Shown here one piece after another: positions 15,240-23,790 of a DNA stretch of 64,000 nt. Within the stretch, counting starts at the first letter, position 1; every line of letters starts with the position of its first letter. The notes under the pieces are model-generated. The model ran no database searches. It saw nothing but the letters and a program-made list of their open reading frames with translations, and had not been told where the DNA came from. A program made the position numbers and the translations under genes. The stretch is from Nakamurella sp. A5-74 (GTDB lineage Bacteria > Actinomycetota > Actinomycetes > Mycobacteriales > Nakamurellaceae). Location: positions 496,001-560,000 of the forward strand of contig NZ_CP159218.1 in the NCBI RefSeq assembly GCF_040438885.1, written 5' to 3'.

Positions 15240-17998
15240 GCTGTCAGCTCCGCATTCAGGCTGTCGACCAGGGCCTCTGCCTGGTCGCCGAGGTCGCGGA
15301 GCGCGCCGTCGACGCCACCGCGCTCGCTGAACGGTGCTTCGTCGAGGTCTGCGGTGGTGATTCCCGCCGAGTTAGCGATCACTTCGACCATCCGGTCCAG
15401 CCACCAGTGCTGGCCGACGGTGAACGTCGTCCCCGCTTGGCCCTGCTGCGCCAGCCAAGCGGCATAGCGTTCGCGGACCCTGTCGGCGTACGGCACGAGT
15501 TCGTCATCGACACCGACGGTATAACGCAACAAGCTGACCAGATCTGTCAGGGTGCGTCGATCGCTGCGCCGTACGTGCTCGACCTCCAGGGTCGCGTAGG
15601 CGGTCCAAACGATGTCGGTGGTCCAGTTGTGCGGGGGCCGGCTGATCCGGTCGGCGAGTTCCTGGATGTCGGCGAAGTTGATCCGTCGGACGCGAGCCTC
15701 ACCGAGCAGCTGGATCGCGGTGATCTCGTCGCGGTGCTCGTCGAGATACGCCTTCCACGATTCGACGATCGAGCGGGCGCGACTGGTGTCGACCACACCA
15801 CCCGCCGAGATCAACGCATCCGCATTGACTTCGTCGATCACCCGATCATGGACCGCGCGCAGCTCCAGGATGCGGGCGCGCAACTCCGGATTGGCCGCCA
15901 GTGGAGTGATGGCCGCGGTCAAAAGCTCCTCGAGGGCGAGTTCCGGATCTTGATGTCCATCAACAGCTTTCGCCTGGACGTCGGGGTCGACCGCGTCGAC
16001 CAGTCCGCGCACGATCTCGCTCACCGGAACCCCGGCGACGCCATCCAACTCGGCGCGCTCGGCGGGTGTCAGATCCAGTTCCAATTTGGCCAGACGCGCA
16101 GCGAGGGTGGCCGTTTCGTTCTCGCTGAGCGAGAGCGCTGCGGCCTTGTCGAGCAACTTCTTGAGCGTGATGCTCTTGTCACGGTTGAGCGGCGGCTCGA
16201 CGAAATCGTGCTCGGTGACGCCTACCGCGTCGACGATCACGAACCGATCCTTGATCGCGGCATCCGGGGTCACCGACTGGAAATCGGCCGAGTCGATGGT
16301 GCGGGCACCGCGGCCCTTCATCTGCTCGAAGTACTGGGCCGAACGCACGTCACGCATGAAGAACACGCACTCCAGGGGCTTGACATCGGTCCCGGTGGCG
16401 ATCATGTCGACGGTCACCGCAACACGGAGGCTCGGGGAGGTGCGGAACGCCTGCAGCTGCACCTTGGCGTCCTTGGTGGTGTAGGTGATCTTGGCGGCGA
16501 AGTCGTTGCCCTGGCCGAACACCTCGCGCACCGTCGTCACGATCTCTTCGGCGTGGGCGTCATCCTTGGCGAAGATCAGCGTCTTCGGGACGGTCGACCG
16601 ACCGGGGAAGATCTCGGAGAAGACGCGGTCGCGGAACGTCTCCAGCACCAACCTGATCTGGGACTTGGCGGTGACTGCCCGATCCAGTTGCCTTTGGGTG
16701 TAGGTGATGTCGTCATCGAGCTGCTCCAGGCGCTGCTGGCGCGTCCGCCGGTCGATCTTCGGCACCACGGTGCCGGCCTCGATCAGGCCGCCTTGCTCGG
16801 AGATCTCGGTGCGGATCCGGTAGATGTCGAAATCGACGTTCACCCGGTCGGCAACGGACTGCGGATAGGTGTACTCGGAGACCAGGTTCTGCCGGAAGAA
16901 GGCGAACGTCTGCTTGCCCGGTGTGGCGGTGAGCCCGACCACGTGTGCGTCGAAGTACTCCAGTACGCCTCGCCACACCCCGTAGATCGAGCGGTGGGCC
17001 TCGTCGACGACGATCAGGTCGAAGGTTTCCGGCGGGAACTGCGGGCTGTAGCTGACCGTGACAGGTGCATCCGGCACGAAGCCGTCCAGCCCTGGATCGT
17101 CATCGGCAGTCACCTCTTCGCCCTGCAGAGCGCGGAACACTCGCTGGATGGTAGAGATGACGACATTGCTGCTGCCGAGCATGCCGGCGCTGGTGAGCTT
17201 GTCGACGTTGTAGATCTCCGTGAACCTGCGACCGTCACCCGGGGTGCGGTAGTTCTGGAACTCGGCGATGGTCTGGTCCGCCAGGTTGTTGCGATCGACC
17301 AGGAACAGGATGCGGTGGAAGCCTCCGAAACGTAGCAGCCGGTGCGCGAGAGTGACTGCTGTGTAGGTCTTTCCGGCGCCGGTAGCCATCTGGATCAGTG
17401 AGCGATCGAAATGCTGGGCGGCCAAGGACTTCTCGACACCCGTGACGGCGGTGATCTGGGCTGGTCGCAGAGCGCTGGTCTGCAACTCCGGAAGCGCCAG
17501 CACCTTCGCCCGCCACGTGGGTGCTTCGGGAGCGTCCGCGGCATCGCGGATGATGCGGGCCAGGGTGCCGGGCTGCGGGATGCCGAAGATCTGCCGCGCT
17601 CGTGGGTGCGGGTCGTAGCCATTGGTGAAGTGGATCTCGCTACTGCTGGCCTCGAAGATGAACGGGAGCCTGCCGTCCCGAGTCAGCGCCTTGAGACGAA
17701 TCTCGGCGGGCAGACCTTCTGCATACTTCGACGATTGCCACTCGACCCCGCTGAGCGTTGTGCCCTGCGGTTTGGCCTCGATCACTCCGACGACGCTCTT
17801 GTCGACGTAGAGCAGATAGTCCGCGCGACCGTGGCCCAGCTTCATGGTGACCTCACGACACGCAATACCCTGTGCCGCAAAAAGATTCAGAGCCTTCTTG
17901 TCCTGCACCACCCAGCCTGCCGCGGTGAGTTGACGGTCGATGAGCACCCGCGCGCGCGCCTCTCCGGCGAGTCGGTCGGAGTCCCCCTGCGTGCTCAT
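15236..17998 (-). CDS. hsdR: Type I restriction endonuclease subunit HsdR
   Basis: 920 residues. The N-terminal endonuclease domain has Asp60 (GRADYLLY) and Glu74-x-Lys76 (GVIEAK). A superfamily-2 translocase follows, with Walker A MATGAGKT (204-211), DEAH (332-335) and downstream helicase motifs including TGTDVKPLECVFFMRDV. The C-terminal helical domain binds the methyltransferase. HsdR translocates DNA using ATP and cuts at a distance from unmethylated sites. It is the first gene of the locus. No clear Shine-Dalgarno sequence precedes ATG 17998, and a TATCGT hexamer ending 9 bp upstream could serve a leaderless transcript. Confidence 0.96.
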   Translation of the reverse strand: MSTQGDSDRLAGEARARVLIDRQLTAAGWVVQDKKALNLFAAQGIACREVTMKLGHGRADYLLYVDKSVVGVIEAKPQGTTLSGVEWQSSKYAEGLPAEIRLKALTRDGRLPFIFEASSSEIHFTNGYDPHPRARQIFGIPQPGTLARIIRDAADAPEAPTWRAKVLALPELQTSALRPAQITAVTGVEKSLAAQHFDRSLIQMATGAGKTYTAVTLAHRLLRFGGFHRILFLVDRNNLADQTIAEFQNYRTPGDGRRFTEIYNVDKLTSAGMLGSSNVVISTIQRVFRALQGEEVTADDDPGLDGFVPDAPVTVSYSPQFPPETFDLIVVDEAHRSIYGVWRGVLEYFDAHVVGLTATPGKQTFAFFRQNLVSEYTYPQSVADRVNVDFDIYRIRTEISEQGGLIEAGTVVPKIDRRTRQQRLEQLDDDITYTQRQLDRAVTAKSQIRLVLETFRDRVFSEIFPGRSTVPKTLIFAKDDAHAEEIVTTVREVFGQGNDFAAKITYTTKDAKVQLQAFRTSPSLRVAVTVDMIATGTDVKPLECVFFMRDVRSAQYFEQMKGRGARTIDSADFQSVTPDAAIKDRFVIVDAVGVTEHDFVEPPLNRDKSITLKKLLDKAAALSLSENETATLAARLAKLELDLTPAERAELDGVAGVPVSEIVRGLVDAVDPDVQAKAVDGHQDPELALEELLTAAITPLAANPELRARILELRAVHDRVIDEVNADALISAGGVVDTSRARSIVESWKAYLDEHRDEITAIQLLGEARVRRINFADIQELADRISRPPHNWTTDIVWTAYATLEVEHVRRSDRRTLTDLVSLLRYTVGVDDELVPYADRVRERYAAWLAQQGQAGTTFTVGQHWWLDRMVEVIANSAGITTADLDEAPFSERGGVDGALRDLGDQAEALVDSLNAELTA

Positions 17999-18004
17999 GG
18001 TCTG

Positions 18005-18018
18005 TGCACGATAGTGCA
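18005..18018. promoter_or_regulatory. Palindrome TGCAC-GATA-GTGCA at the hsdR start
   Basis: Perfect 5-bp arms (18005-18009 and 18014-18018) around 4 bp, lying 7-20 bp upstream of the hsdR ATG and covering the candidate -10 hexamer. It could be an operator limiting restriction-gene expression. Short, so modest confidence. Confidence 0.35.
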
Positions 18019-18127
18019 GAAAGCTCCCACCTGCGAGGTTGCATCCCCCGGTGGGACGCGGTCGAGCAGGGCAGCACTGCCGTCGAACGGCAGCAGACTG
18101 GTGGCCGAATCCCCGTGCCGAATCTGG

Positions 18128-18889
18128 TCATCCGCCGGCCAGCGCCGTCGTCACTCCGTCCTCGTGCGGGCCCAGGTGCCGCGGATCGGGCTGCCAGATG
18201 GCATCCCAGGCGGCCTTGACCGCGGCGGGGACCTCGCGGACCTCTGGCGAGTTCGTGACCAACGGGTGCGGGTCGGCGACCCCGTCGGTGTCGATCCCGA
18301 CCTGCCGGCAGAGGAAGACCGCCCTGGCGAGGTGGAACTGCTGGGTGACCACCAACAGTCGGGTGACGCCGAAGATCTCCTTCGCACGTACGCAGGAGTC
18401 GTAGGTGTCCTGGCCGGCGAAGTCGCGCACCACCCTTTCGACCGGAACCCCCTGTGCCACCAGGTAATCGCGCATCGCGGTCGGCTCGTCGTGCACGACC
18501 GTGCGGTTGTCGCCGGACACCAGCAGCACCTTCACCTTGCCGGCCTTGAACAGCGCGGCCGCGTCGTCCAAGCGGTATCGCAGGTACTCCGATGGTGTTC
18601 CGTCGGCCCGGAGCCCGGCGCCAAGGACGAGCGCGACCTCGGCCGACGGCGCCTGCGCCACGGTGAACTCGTGGTCACCGGCGTCGATGCGTACCCAGGC
18701 ATAGGAGGCGCCGACCACCACGAGTGCGGCCGTTGCCAGTACCGCCACGGCGACGACCGCCCGACGGAGCAGACGTCGGCGGGGGGACCGTGTCGGCGAT
18801 GAGGCACTGCTGTCGGTGCTGTCGGTGCTGGGGACCCCGCCGACTTCGGCCGGAAACGCGGTGTCGCCCGGATCCGGCTCCTGCGTCAT
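18128..18889 (-). CDS. YdcF/SanA/ElyC-family (DUF218) membrane protein
   Basis: 253 residues. Short cytoplasmic N-terminus with RSPRRRLLRR, one membrane helix (about residues 42-63, VVAVAVLATAALVVVGASYAWV), then a DUF218 domain: ALVLGAGL, a YLRYRLDDAAALF helix, VLLVSGDNR, an EP..M..YL segment, TYDSCVRAK and LLVVTQQFHLARA, the order seen in SanA/YdcF. SanA-like proteins affect cell-envelope barrier function in enterobacteria; the biochemical activity is poorly defined. AAGGA lies 8 bp before ATG 18889. Divergent from tldD. Confidence 0.88.
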   Translation of the reverse strand: MTQEPDPGDTAFPAEVGGVPSTDSTDSSASSPTRSPRRRLLRRAVVAVAVLATAALVVVGASYAWVRIDAGDHEFTVAQAPSAEVALVLGAGLRADGTPSEYLRYRLDDAAALFKAGKVKVLLVSGDNRTVVHDEPTAMRDYLVAQGVPVERVVRDFAGQDTYDSCVRAKEIFGVTRLLVVTQQFHLARAVFLCRQVGIDTDGVADPHPLVTNSPEVREVPAAVKAAWDAIWQPDPRHLGPHEDGVTTALAGG

Positions 18890-19064
18890 CTGACGTCCTT
18901 CACTCTCGGCTCTTCCGGCTCGCGTCGCTGCTGCCCGATGGGGGAAACGTGCGGGTCAGGAATGTCCATCATGACCGATCCGCCCGCGCAGCGGGGACGA
19001 ATGCACCGGGGGAGGGGCGGGGAACCCGATGGTGATCGGCTGAGCGCGTGCATAGGGTGATCGG

Positions 19065-20615
19065 GTGCCAGACATCGATGCCAGGAACGCGTCCGAGATC
19101 CACGCTGTCCACCAGATCGATCCGCAGTTCCTCGCGTTGCCGTTGGGTCGGCTCGCCGACGCGGCCCTCGCAGCCGCCACCGCAGCAGGTGCCGGCTTCG
19201 CGGACTTCCGGTGTGAGCGACTGCTGACCGGCTCCTTCGGTGTCAAGGACACCGCAGTTGCGGACGCAGGCGAGGCCACGTCCATCGGCTATGCGGTCCG
19301 CGTGCTGGTCGACGGTGTCTGGGGCTTCGCCGCCGGCTTCGTGTTCACGCCCGAGGCGGTACGCGAGGTCGCCGAGCAGGCCGTCACCGTCTCCAGGGCG
19401 CTCGCCCCGATCGTCGGCGAGCGGGTGGAACGCGCCGACGAGCCGGTGTACACGGATGCCAGCTGGATCTCCGACTACCGCATCGACCCGTTCGCCGTGC
19501 CGGTCTCCGACCGGCTGGCGCTGCTGGTGAACGCCTCCGAGCGGCTGCTGGCCCACGACGGCATCAACCACACCAACGTGGCGTTGCTGCAGGTCAAGGA
19601 GAACAAGTTCTACGCCGACACGGCCGGGACCCGGACCACCCAGCAGCGGGTGCGACTGCATGCCGAGGTGACCGGGATCGGTGTGGATGCCGACACGGGT
19701 GGCTTCGAGTCGATGCGCAGCATCGCCCCGCCCGTAGGACGCGGATGGGAGTATCTGACGGACGCGGCGTTGTGGGACCTGGACGCCGAGATCGTCACCA
19801 TCGCCGAGACGCTCGCCGAGAAACGGAAGTCGCCGTCCGTCGTCGCCGGGCCCACCGACCTGGTGATCGACCCGTCGAACCTCTGGTTGACGATCCACGA
19901 GTCCATCGGCCATGCCACCGAGTACGACCGCGCGATCGGTTACGAGGCGGCCTATGCCGGGACCTCCTTCGCCACTCCCGATCATCTGGGCACCCTGCAG
20001 TACGGTTCGACGCTGATGAACGTCACCGGCGACCGAACGGTGACTCACGGACTCGCCACCGTCGGATACGACGACGATGGGGTCGCCGGACAGCAGTGGG
20101 ACCTGATCTCCTCCGGGTTGCTCGTCGGCTACCAGCTGGACCGGGTGTTCGCCCGCAAGCTGGGCCTGCCGCGTTCGAACGGCTGCGCCTACGCCGACTC
20201 ACCCGCACACATCCCGATCCAACGGATGGCGAACGTCTCGCTGCAGCCCGACCCGGAGGGTGGCAGCACCGAAGACCTCATCGCCGGAGTGGAGAACGGC
20301 ATCTACGTGGTGGGTGACAAGTCGTGGTCGATCGACCAGCAGCGCTACAACTTCCAGTTCACCGGACAGCGGTTCTACAAGATCGAGAACGGCGCGCTCG
20401 CCGGGCAGCTTCGTGACGTGGCCTACCAGGCGACCACCACCGACTTCTGGGGCGCGATGGACGCGGTCGGTGGTCCGGAGACCTTCGTCCTCGGCGGCGC
20501 CTTCAACTGCGGCAAGGGCCAACCCGGTCAGGTCGCCGCTGTCTCGCACGGCTGCCCGGCCGCCCGGTTCCGCGGGATCAACGTGCTCAACACCGCCGAG
20601 GAAGGTGCCGCGTGA
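19065..20615 (+). CDS. tldD: Metalloprotease TldD
   Basis: 516 residues from GTG 19065. The TldD zinc motif HExxxH is present (IHESIGHATEYDRA), with the conserved C-terminal half including a Cys/His-containing segment (AFNCGKGQPGQ). TldD pairs with TldE to form a heterodimeric protease that digests unfolded or peptide substrates; in E. coli it matures microcin B17. The stop overlaps the tldE GTG start (GTGA, 20612-20615), so the two subunits are coupled. Confidence 0.95.
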   Translation: MPDIDARNASEIHAVHQIDPQFLALPLGRLADAALAAATAAGAGFADFRCERLLTGSFGVKDTAVADAGEATSIGYAVRVLVDGVWGFAAGFVFTPEAVREVAEQAVTVSRALAPIVGERVERADEPVYTDASWISDYRIDPFAVPVSDRLALLVNASERLLAHDGINHTNVALLQVKENKFYADTAGTRTTQQRVRLHAEVTGIGVDADTGGFESMRSIAPPVGRGWEYLTDAALWDLDAEIVTIAETLAEKRKSPSVVAGPTDLVIDPSNLWLTIHESIGHATEYDRAIGYEAAYAGTSFATPDHLGTLQYGSTLMNVTGDRTVTHGLATVGYDDDGVAGQQWDLISSGLLVGYQLDRVFARKLGLPRSNGCAYADSPAHIPIQRMANVSLQPDPEGGSTEDLIAGVENGIYVVGDKSWSIDQQRYNFQFTGQRFYKIENGALAGQLRDVAYQATTTDFWGAMDAVGGPETFVLGGAFNCGKGQPGQVAAVSHGCPAARFRGINVLNTAEEGAA

Positions 20616-22048
20616 GCGACCACTCCGATCAGGCCACCTCCGTCCTGACCCCGCAGCAGATCATCGAGGCCGCACTCGCTGCCTCCCGCACCGACGGGTG
20701 CGTGGTGGTCGTCCGCTCCATCGGCGAGGCCAACGTCCGCTGGGCCAACAACACCGTGACCACCTCCGGCCTCGCAGCGTCGTTGAGCTGGTTCGTGGTG
20801 GCCGTGGACGGCAGGACGGCCGGCACCCACGCCGGTTCGGCCGTCGACGCGGCATCGGCTGCCGCGGTCGCCGGGGTCGTGGCCGCCGCCGAGGGTGCGG
20901 CGCGATCCGCCGCCGCCTCCGGACCGGCGCGGGATGCCCAGCCGTTGATCGAACCCGGCTCCGGCTCGGGCGTCGATGCCGACTTCGGCGATGCACCTGC
21001 CGCCGAGTCGTTCGGGGTCTACGACGCGCTGCTGCCCGGCCTGAGCGCGGCGTTCGACGGCGCGCGCGGAGGAGAGCGGATCCTCTACGGCTTCGCCCGG
21101 CACGAACTGGCCACGACGTACCTCGGCTCCTCCACCGGTCTGCGCCGACGGTGGGTCCAGCCCACCGGCACTCTCGAAGTGAATGCGAAATCGTCCGACC
21201 TGACGCGTTCGTCCTGGGCCGGGGCCTCCACCGCGGACTTCAGGGACGTGGACGTCGAGTCGATGGCCGACGACCTGACCCGTCGGCTCGGCTGGGCAGA
21301 TCGGACCGTCCAGCTCGAGGCGGGTCGCTACGACACCGTGCTGCCACCGACATCCGTCGCCGATTTCCTGATCCACCTCGCGTGGTCGGCCGGAGCCCGC
21401 GCGTCCTACGAGGGCCGGTCGGCGTTCTCCGCTCCCGGTGGCGGAGTGAAACTCGGCGAACGGGTGTCCGATCGTCCGCTGGAGCTCTACTGCGATCCGG
21501 CAGAACCGGGGATCGAGAGCGTGCCGTTCGTCGCCGTCGATTCCTCCGGCTACGAGGAGCAGTTCTCGGTGTTCGACAACGGCGCGCCGATCGGTCGGTC
21601 GTCCTTGGTGCGTGACGGCAAGCTCGACGGGTTGGTCCACACCCGGGCGACGGCGGCCGAATACGCCACTGCCGCAACGATTCCCGCGGACAACCTGGTG
21701 CTGCGCGGTGGTGACGGGAGTCGCAGCATCGACGACCTGGTCGCCGGCGTCGACCGCGGCCTGCTCATCACCTCGCAGTGGTACCTGCGCGAGGTCGACC
21801 CGATGACGATGCTGCTCACCGGACTGACCAGGGACGGCGTCTACCTCATCGAGCGCGGTGAGGTGACGGCCGCGGTCAACAACTTCCGCTTCAACATGTC
21901 ACCGTTCGACGTGCTGCGCCGGGCCTCCGACGTCGGCGGCACGCAGCGCTGCCTGTCCAGGGAGTGGAGCGACTGGTTCACCCGAACCGCCATGCCGCCG
22001 ATGCGCGTCGACGGGTTCCACATGTCGTCGGTGAGCAAGGCGCAGTAG
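20612..22048 (+). CDS. tldE: TldE/PmbA subunit of the TldD/E protease
   Basis: 478 residues, homologous in layout to TldD but without the HExxxH zinc motif, as expected for TldE/PmbA. A C-terminal segment typical of the family is visible (YLREVDPMTMLLTGLTRDG). It is the non-catalytic partner that shapes the substrate tunnel of the TldD/E dimer. A perfect 8-bp stem follows the stop, ending the two-gene operon. Confidence 0.93.
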   Translation: MSDHSDQATSVLTPQQIIEAALAASRTDGCVVVVRSIGEANVRWANNTVTTSGLAASLSWFVVAVDGRTAGTHAGSAVDAASAAAVAGVVAAAEGAARSAAASGPARDAQPLIEPGSGSGVDADFGDAPAAESFGVYDALLPGLSAAFDGARGGERILYGFARHELATTYLGSSTGLRRRWVQPTGTLEVNAKSSDLTRSSWAGASTADFRDVDVESMADDLTRRLGWADRTVQLEAGRYDTVLPPTSVADFLIHLAWSAGARASYEGRSAFSAPGGGVKLGERVSDRPLELYCDPAEPGIESVPFVAVDSSGYEEQFSVFDNGAPIGRSSLVRDGKLDGLVHTRATAAEYATAATIPADNLVLRGGDGSRSIDDLVAGVDRGLLITSQWYLREVDPMTMLLTGLTRDGVYLIERGEVTAAVNNFRFNMSPFDVLRRASDVGGTQRCLSREWSDWFTRTAMPPMRVDGFHMSSVSKAQ

Positions 22049-22049
22049 C

Positions 22050-22082
22050 AGATCCCGGACCGGTTGCGGCGCATCGGGATCT
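22050..22082. terminator. Stem-loop between tldE and terD (convergent)
   Basis: AGATCCCG (22050-22057) pairs perfectly with CGGGATCT (22075-22082) around a 17-bp loop. It sits in the 70-bp gap between the convergent ends of tldE and terD, so it can act for both. No T tract, which is common in high-GC actinobacteria. Confidence 0.55.
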
Positions 22083-22118
22083 CGTCTCGTTCGTTCCTCA
22101 CTCGATCGCCGGACCAGC

Positions 22119-22697
22119 TCAGAGCTGGACGCCGAAGTCGTTGGCGATGCCGGTCAGGCCGGAGGCGTAACCCTGGCCGACCGCGCGGAACTTCCACTCG
22201 TCGTTGTTCCGGTACACCTCGCCGAAGAGCATGGCGGTCTCACCGGCGGCGTCCTCGGTCAGGTCGTAGCGGGCGACCTCCGAACCGTTCGCCGCATCGA
22301 CCACTCGGACGTAGGCGTTGCGCACCTGACCGAAGCTCTGACCTCGGCTGTCCGCCTCATAGATCGACGCGATCACCGCGACCTTGTCCACCTCCGGCGG
22401 CAACGCCGAGACGTTGACGGTGATCGACTCGTCGTCACCGGCGCCCTCACCGGTGAGGTTGTCGCCGGAGTGCTCGACAGATCCGTCCGGCGTCCGCTTG
22501 TTGTTGAAGAAGACGAAGTGCGCGTTGGACAGCACCTTGCCGTCGGCACCCAGGACGAGAGCGCTGGCGTCGAGGTCGAAGTCGGCGCCCGTGGTGGTGC
22601 GCAGATCCCAGCCGAGGCCGAGCACCAGGCTCGTGAGCGTCGGTGCCGCCTTGGTGAGGGAGATGTTGCCGCCCTTGTTCAGGCTGATGCCGGTCAT
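22119..22697 (-). CDS. terD: TerD-family tellurium/stress-response protein
   Basis: 192 residues, the usual TerD length. It begins with the family signature (MTGISLNKGGNISLTK) and contains the two acidic calcium-binding regions: DFDLDASALVLG, and GDNLTGEGAGDDE followed by VDKVAVIASIYEAD. TerD-domain proteins bind Ca2+ and are linked to tellurite resistance, colicin/phage tolerance and differentiation in actinobacteria. AGCGAGGAG precedes ATG 22697. It is a single gene here; the rest of a ter operon is not in view. Confidence 0.95.
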   Translation of the reverse strand: MTGISLNKGGNISLTKAAPTLTSLVLGLGWDLRTTTGADFDLDASALVLGADGKVLSNAHFVFFNNKRTPDGSVEHSGDNLTGEGAGDDESITVNVSALPPEVDKVAVIASIYEADSRGQSFGQVRNAYVRVVDAANGSEVARYDLTEDAAGETAMLFGEVYRNNDEWKFRAVGQGYASGLTGIANDFGVQL

Positions 22698-22880
22698 CGG
22701 TGTGTACTCCTCGCTGAGGTGCAGCTGCGCTGCAGTGGTGTCAGGGCCACGCGTTCCGGGTCCACCAGCATCATGCCCGCTCGTCGTCCGTCAGGTGCCC
22801 CGATCCCGTCGATCTGCAGGCCCCCGTGCAGCGATCGACGCGCAGCGGCGCTAGCGTCGGGCCCGACGAAGGAGAGGTAC

Positions 22881-23459
22881 ATGGGTTTCACCGCTGCGCA
22901 GTTGCAGGAAGCTGCAGGCAAGCAGGTCGACGATCTGCTGGGTCCTGGCCTGCGGCTGCTGTTCGTGGGGATCAATCCGGGGCTCTGGACGGCGGCGGCC
23001 GATGCGCATTTCGCCCGGCCCGGCAACAGGTTCTTCCCGGCGCTGTTCCGGTGCGGGCTGACCGACCATCTGATCAATCCTTCCGCCGGGATGAGCGACG
23101 CCGACCGGGCGCACCTCATCGAGCGCGGGATCGGCATCACCAACCTGGTGCGGCGGGCCTCGGCCCGGGCGGCTGATCTGACCAGGGACGAGTTGACCGA
23201 CGGGGGCGAACGGATCGCCCGGCTGGTGGCGGCCCACCGGCCCCAGGTGGTCGCCATCGCCGGCATCACGGCCTATCGCACCGCCTACCACCGCGCCGGG
23301 GCGACCGCTGGTGAGCAGGAGGACCTGCTGGCGGGCGCCAAGCTGTGGGTGGTCCCGAACCCGTCCGGGCTCAATGCCCACGAGACGCTCGACTCGCTGG
23401 CCGCCGCCTACGGCGCGGTGGGTCGGGCGGCCGGGCTGCTTCCCGGACAGACCTCCTGA
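22881..23459 (+). CDS. mug: Mismatch-specific uracil/thymine-DNA glycosylase (Mug/TDG family)
   Basis: 192 residues from ATG 22881 with GAAGGAGAG upstream. The Mug/TDG signature GINPGLWTAAADAHFARPGNRF (about residues 29-50) is read in overlapping pieces: the GINPG motif contributes the catalytic Asn in the usual position, and PNPSGLNAH (about 163-171) is the second active-site loop. The enzyme removes U or T mispaired with G in base-excision repair. Longer upstream starts are rejected because they run antisense to terD. Confidence 0.92.
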   Translation: MGFTAAQLQEAAGKQVDDLLGPGLRLLFVGINPGLWTAAADAHFARPGNRFFPALFRCGLTDHLINPSAGMSDADRAHLIERGIGITNLVRRASARAADLTRDELTDGGERIARLVAAHRPQVVAIAGITAYRTAYHRAGATAGEQEDLLAGAKLWVVPNPSGLNAHETLDSLAAAYGAVGRAAGLLPGQTS

Positions 23460-23472
23460 CCGACGCGGTCTG

Positions 23473-23549
23473 CCGGATGGTCGTATCCGAGCCTCGCGGG
23501 GGTGTTCCCGACCATCCGGAATGAGGGGGCCGGCTCTCGCGACCGGCCC
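23473..23549 (+). terminator. Two consecutive hairpins after mug
   Basis: First hairpin: CCGGATGGTCG (23473-23483) with CGACCATCCGG (23509-23519), 11 bp perfect, 25-bp loop. Second: GGGCCGG (23527-23533) with CCGGCCC (23543-23549), 7 bp perfect, 9-bp loop. Both follow the mug stop at 23459 and precede the importer operon, fitting a tandem terminator without a T tract. Confidence 0.6.
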
Positions 23550-23790
23550 GTCCGCGCTTCGAACACAACGCCGGATCGCCGACTGAGCGTTGCGCCATAC
23601 GTGTCGTTTCTTGGGTTCGGGCCAGCGACTACCTGGTCAGTTCTGCGCGACATCGCCGAGTTGCGGACCGTAACTCTCTGGTGGATTGTCGTAACAAGTG
23701 TGTTGCGCAATCGCCTCGACCCCGCTCCGGCGTGGCAAGATCGGCGCCACCCAGGATCTGTGACGAACGAACCGCCTCAGGAGGCAACCG
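23550..23790 (+). promoter_or_regulatory. Leader/promoter region of the peptide-importer operon
   Basis: About 240 bp without a gene, clearly richer in A+T than its surroundings from about 23620 to 23710. It contains the palindrome TTGCGCAA at 23703-23710. AGGAGG at 23780-23785 is the ribosome-binding site of the GTG-initiated binding-protein gene. No unambiguous -35/-10 pair could be chosen by eye. Confidence 0.4.

Noticed and set aside
22119-22697. TerD as part of the defence locus
   Set aside because: It is separated from the restriction genes by the SanA-like and tldDE genes and no other ter genes are present.
22470-22880. Upstream extension of the Mug glycosylase frame
   Set aside because: It lies antisense to terD and shows no glycosylase similarity, while ATG 22881 has a good ribosome-binding site.
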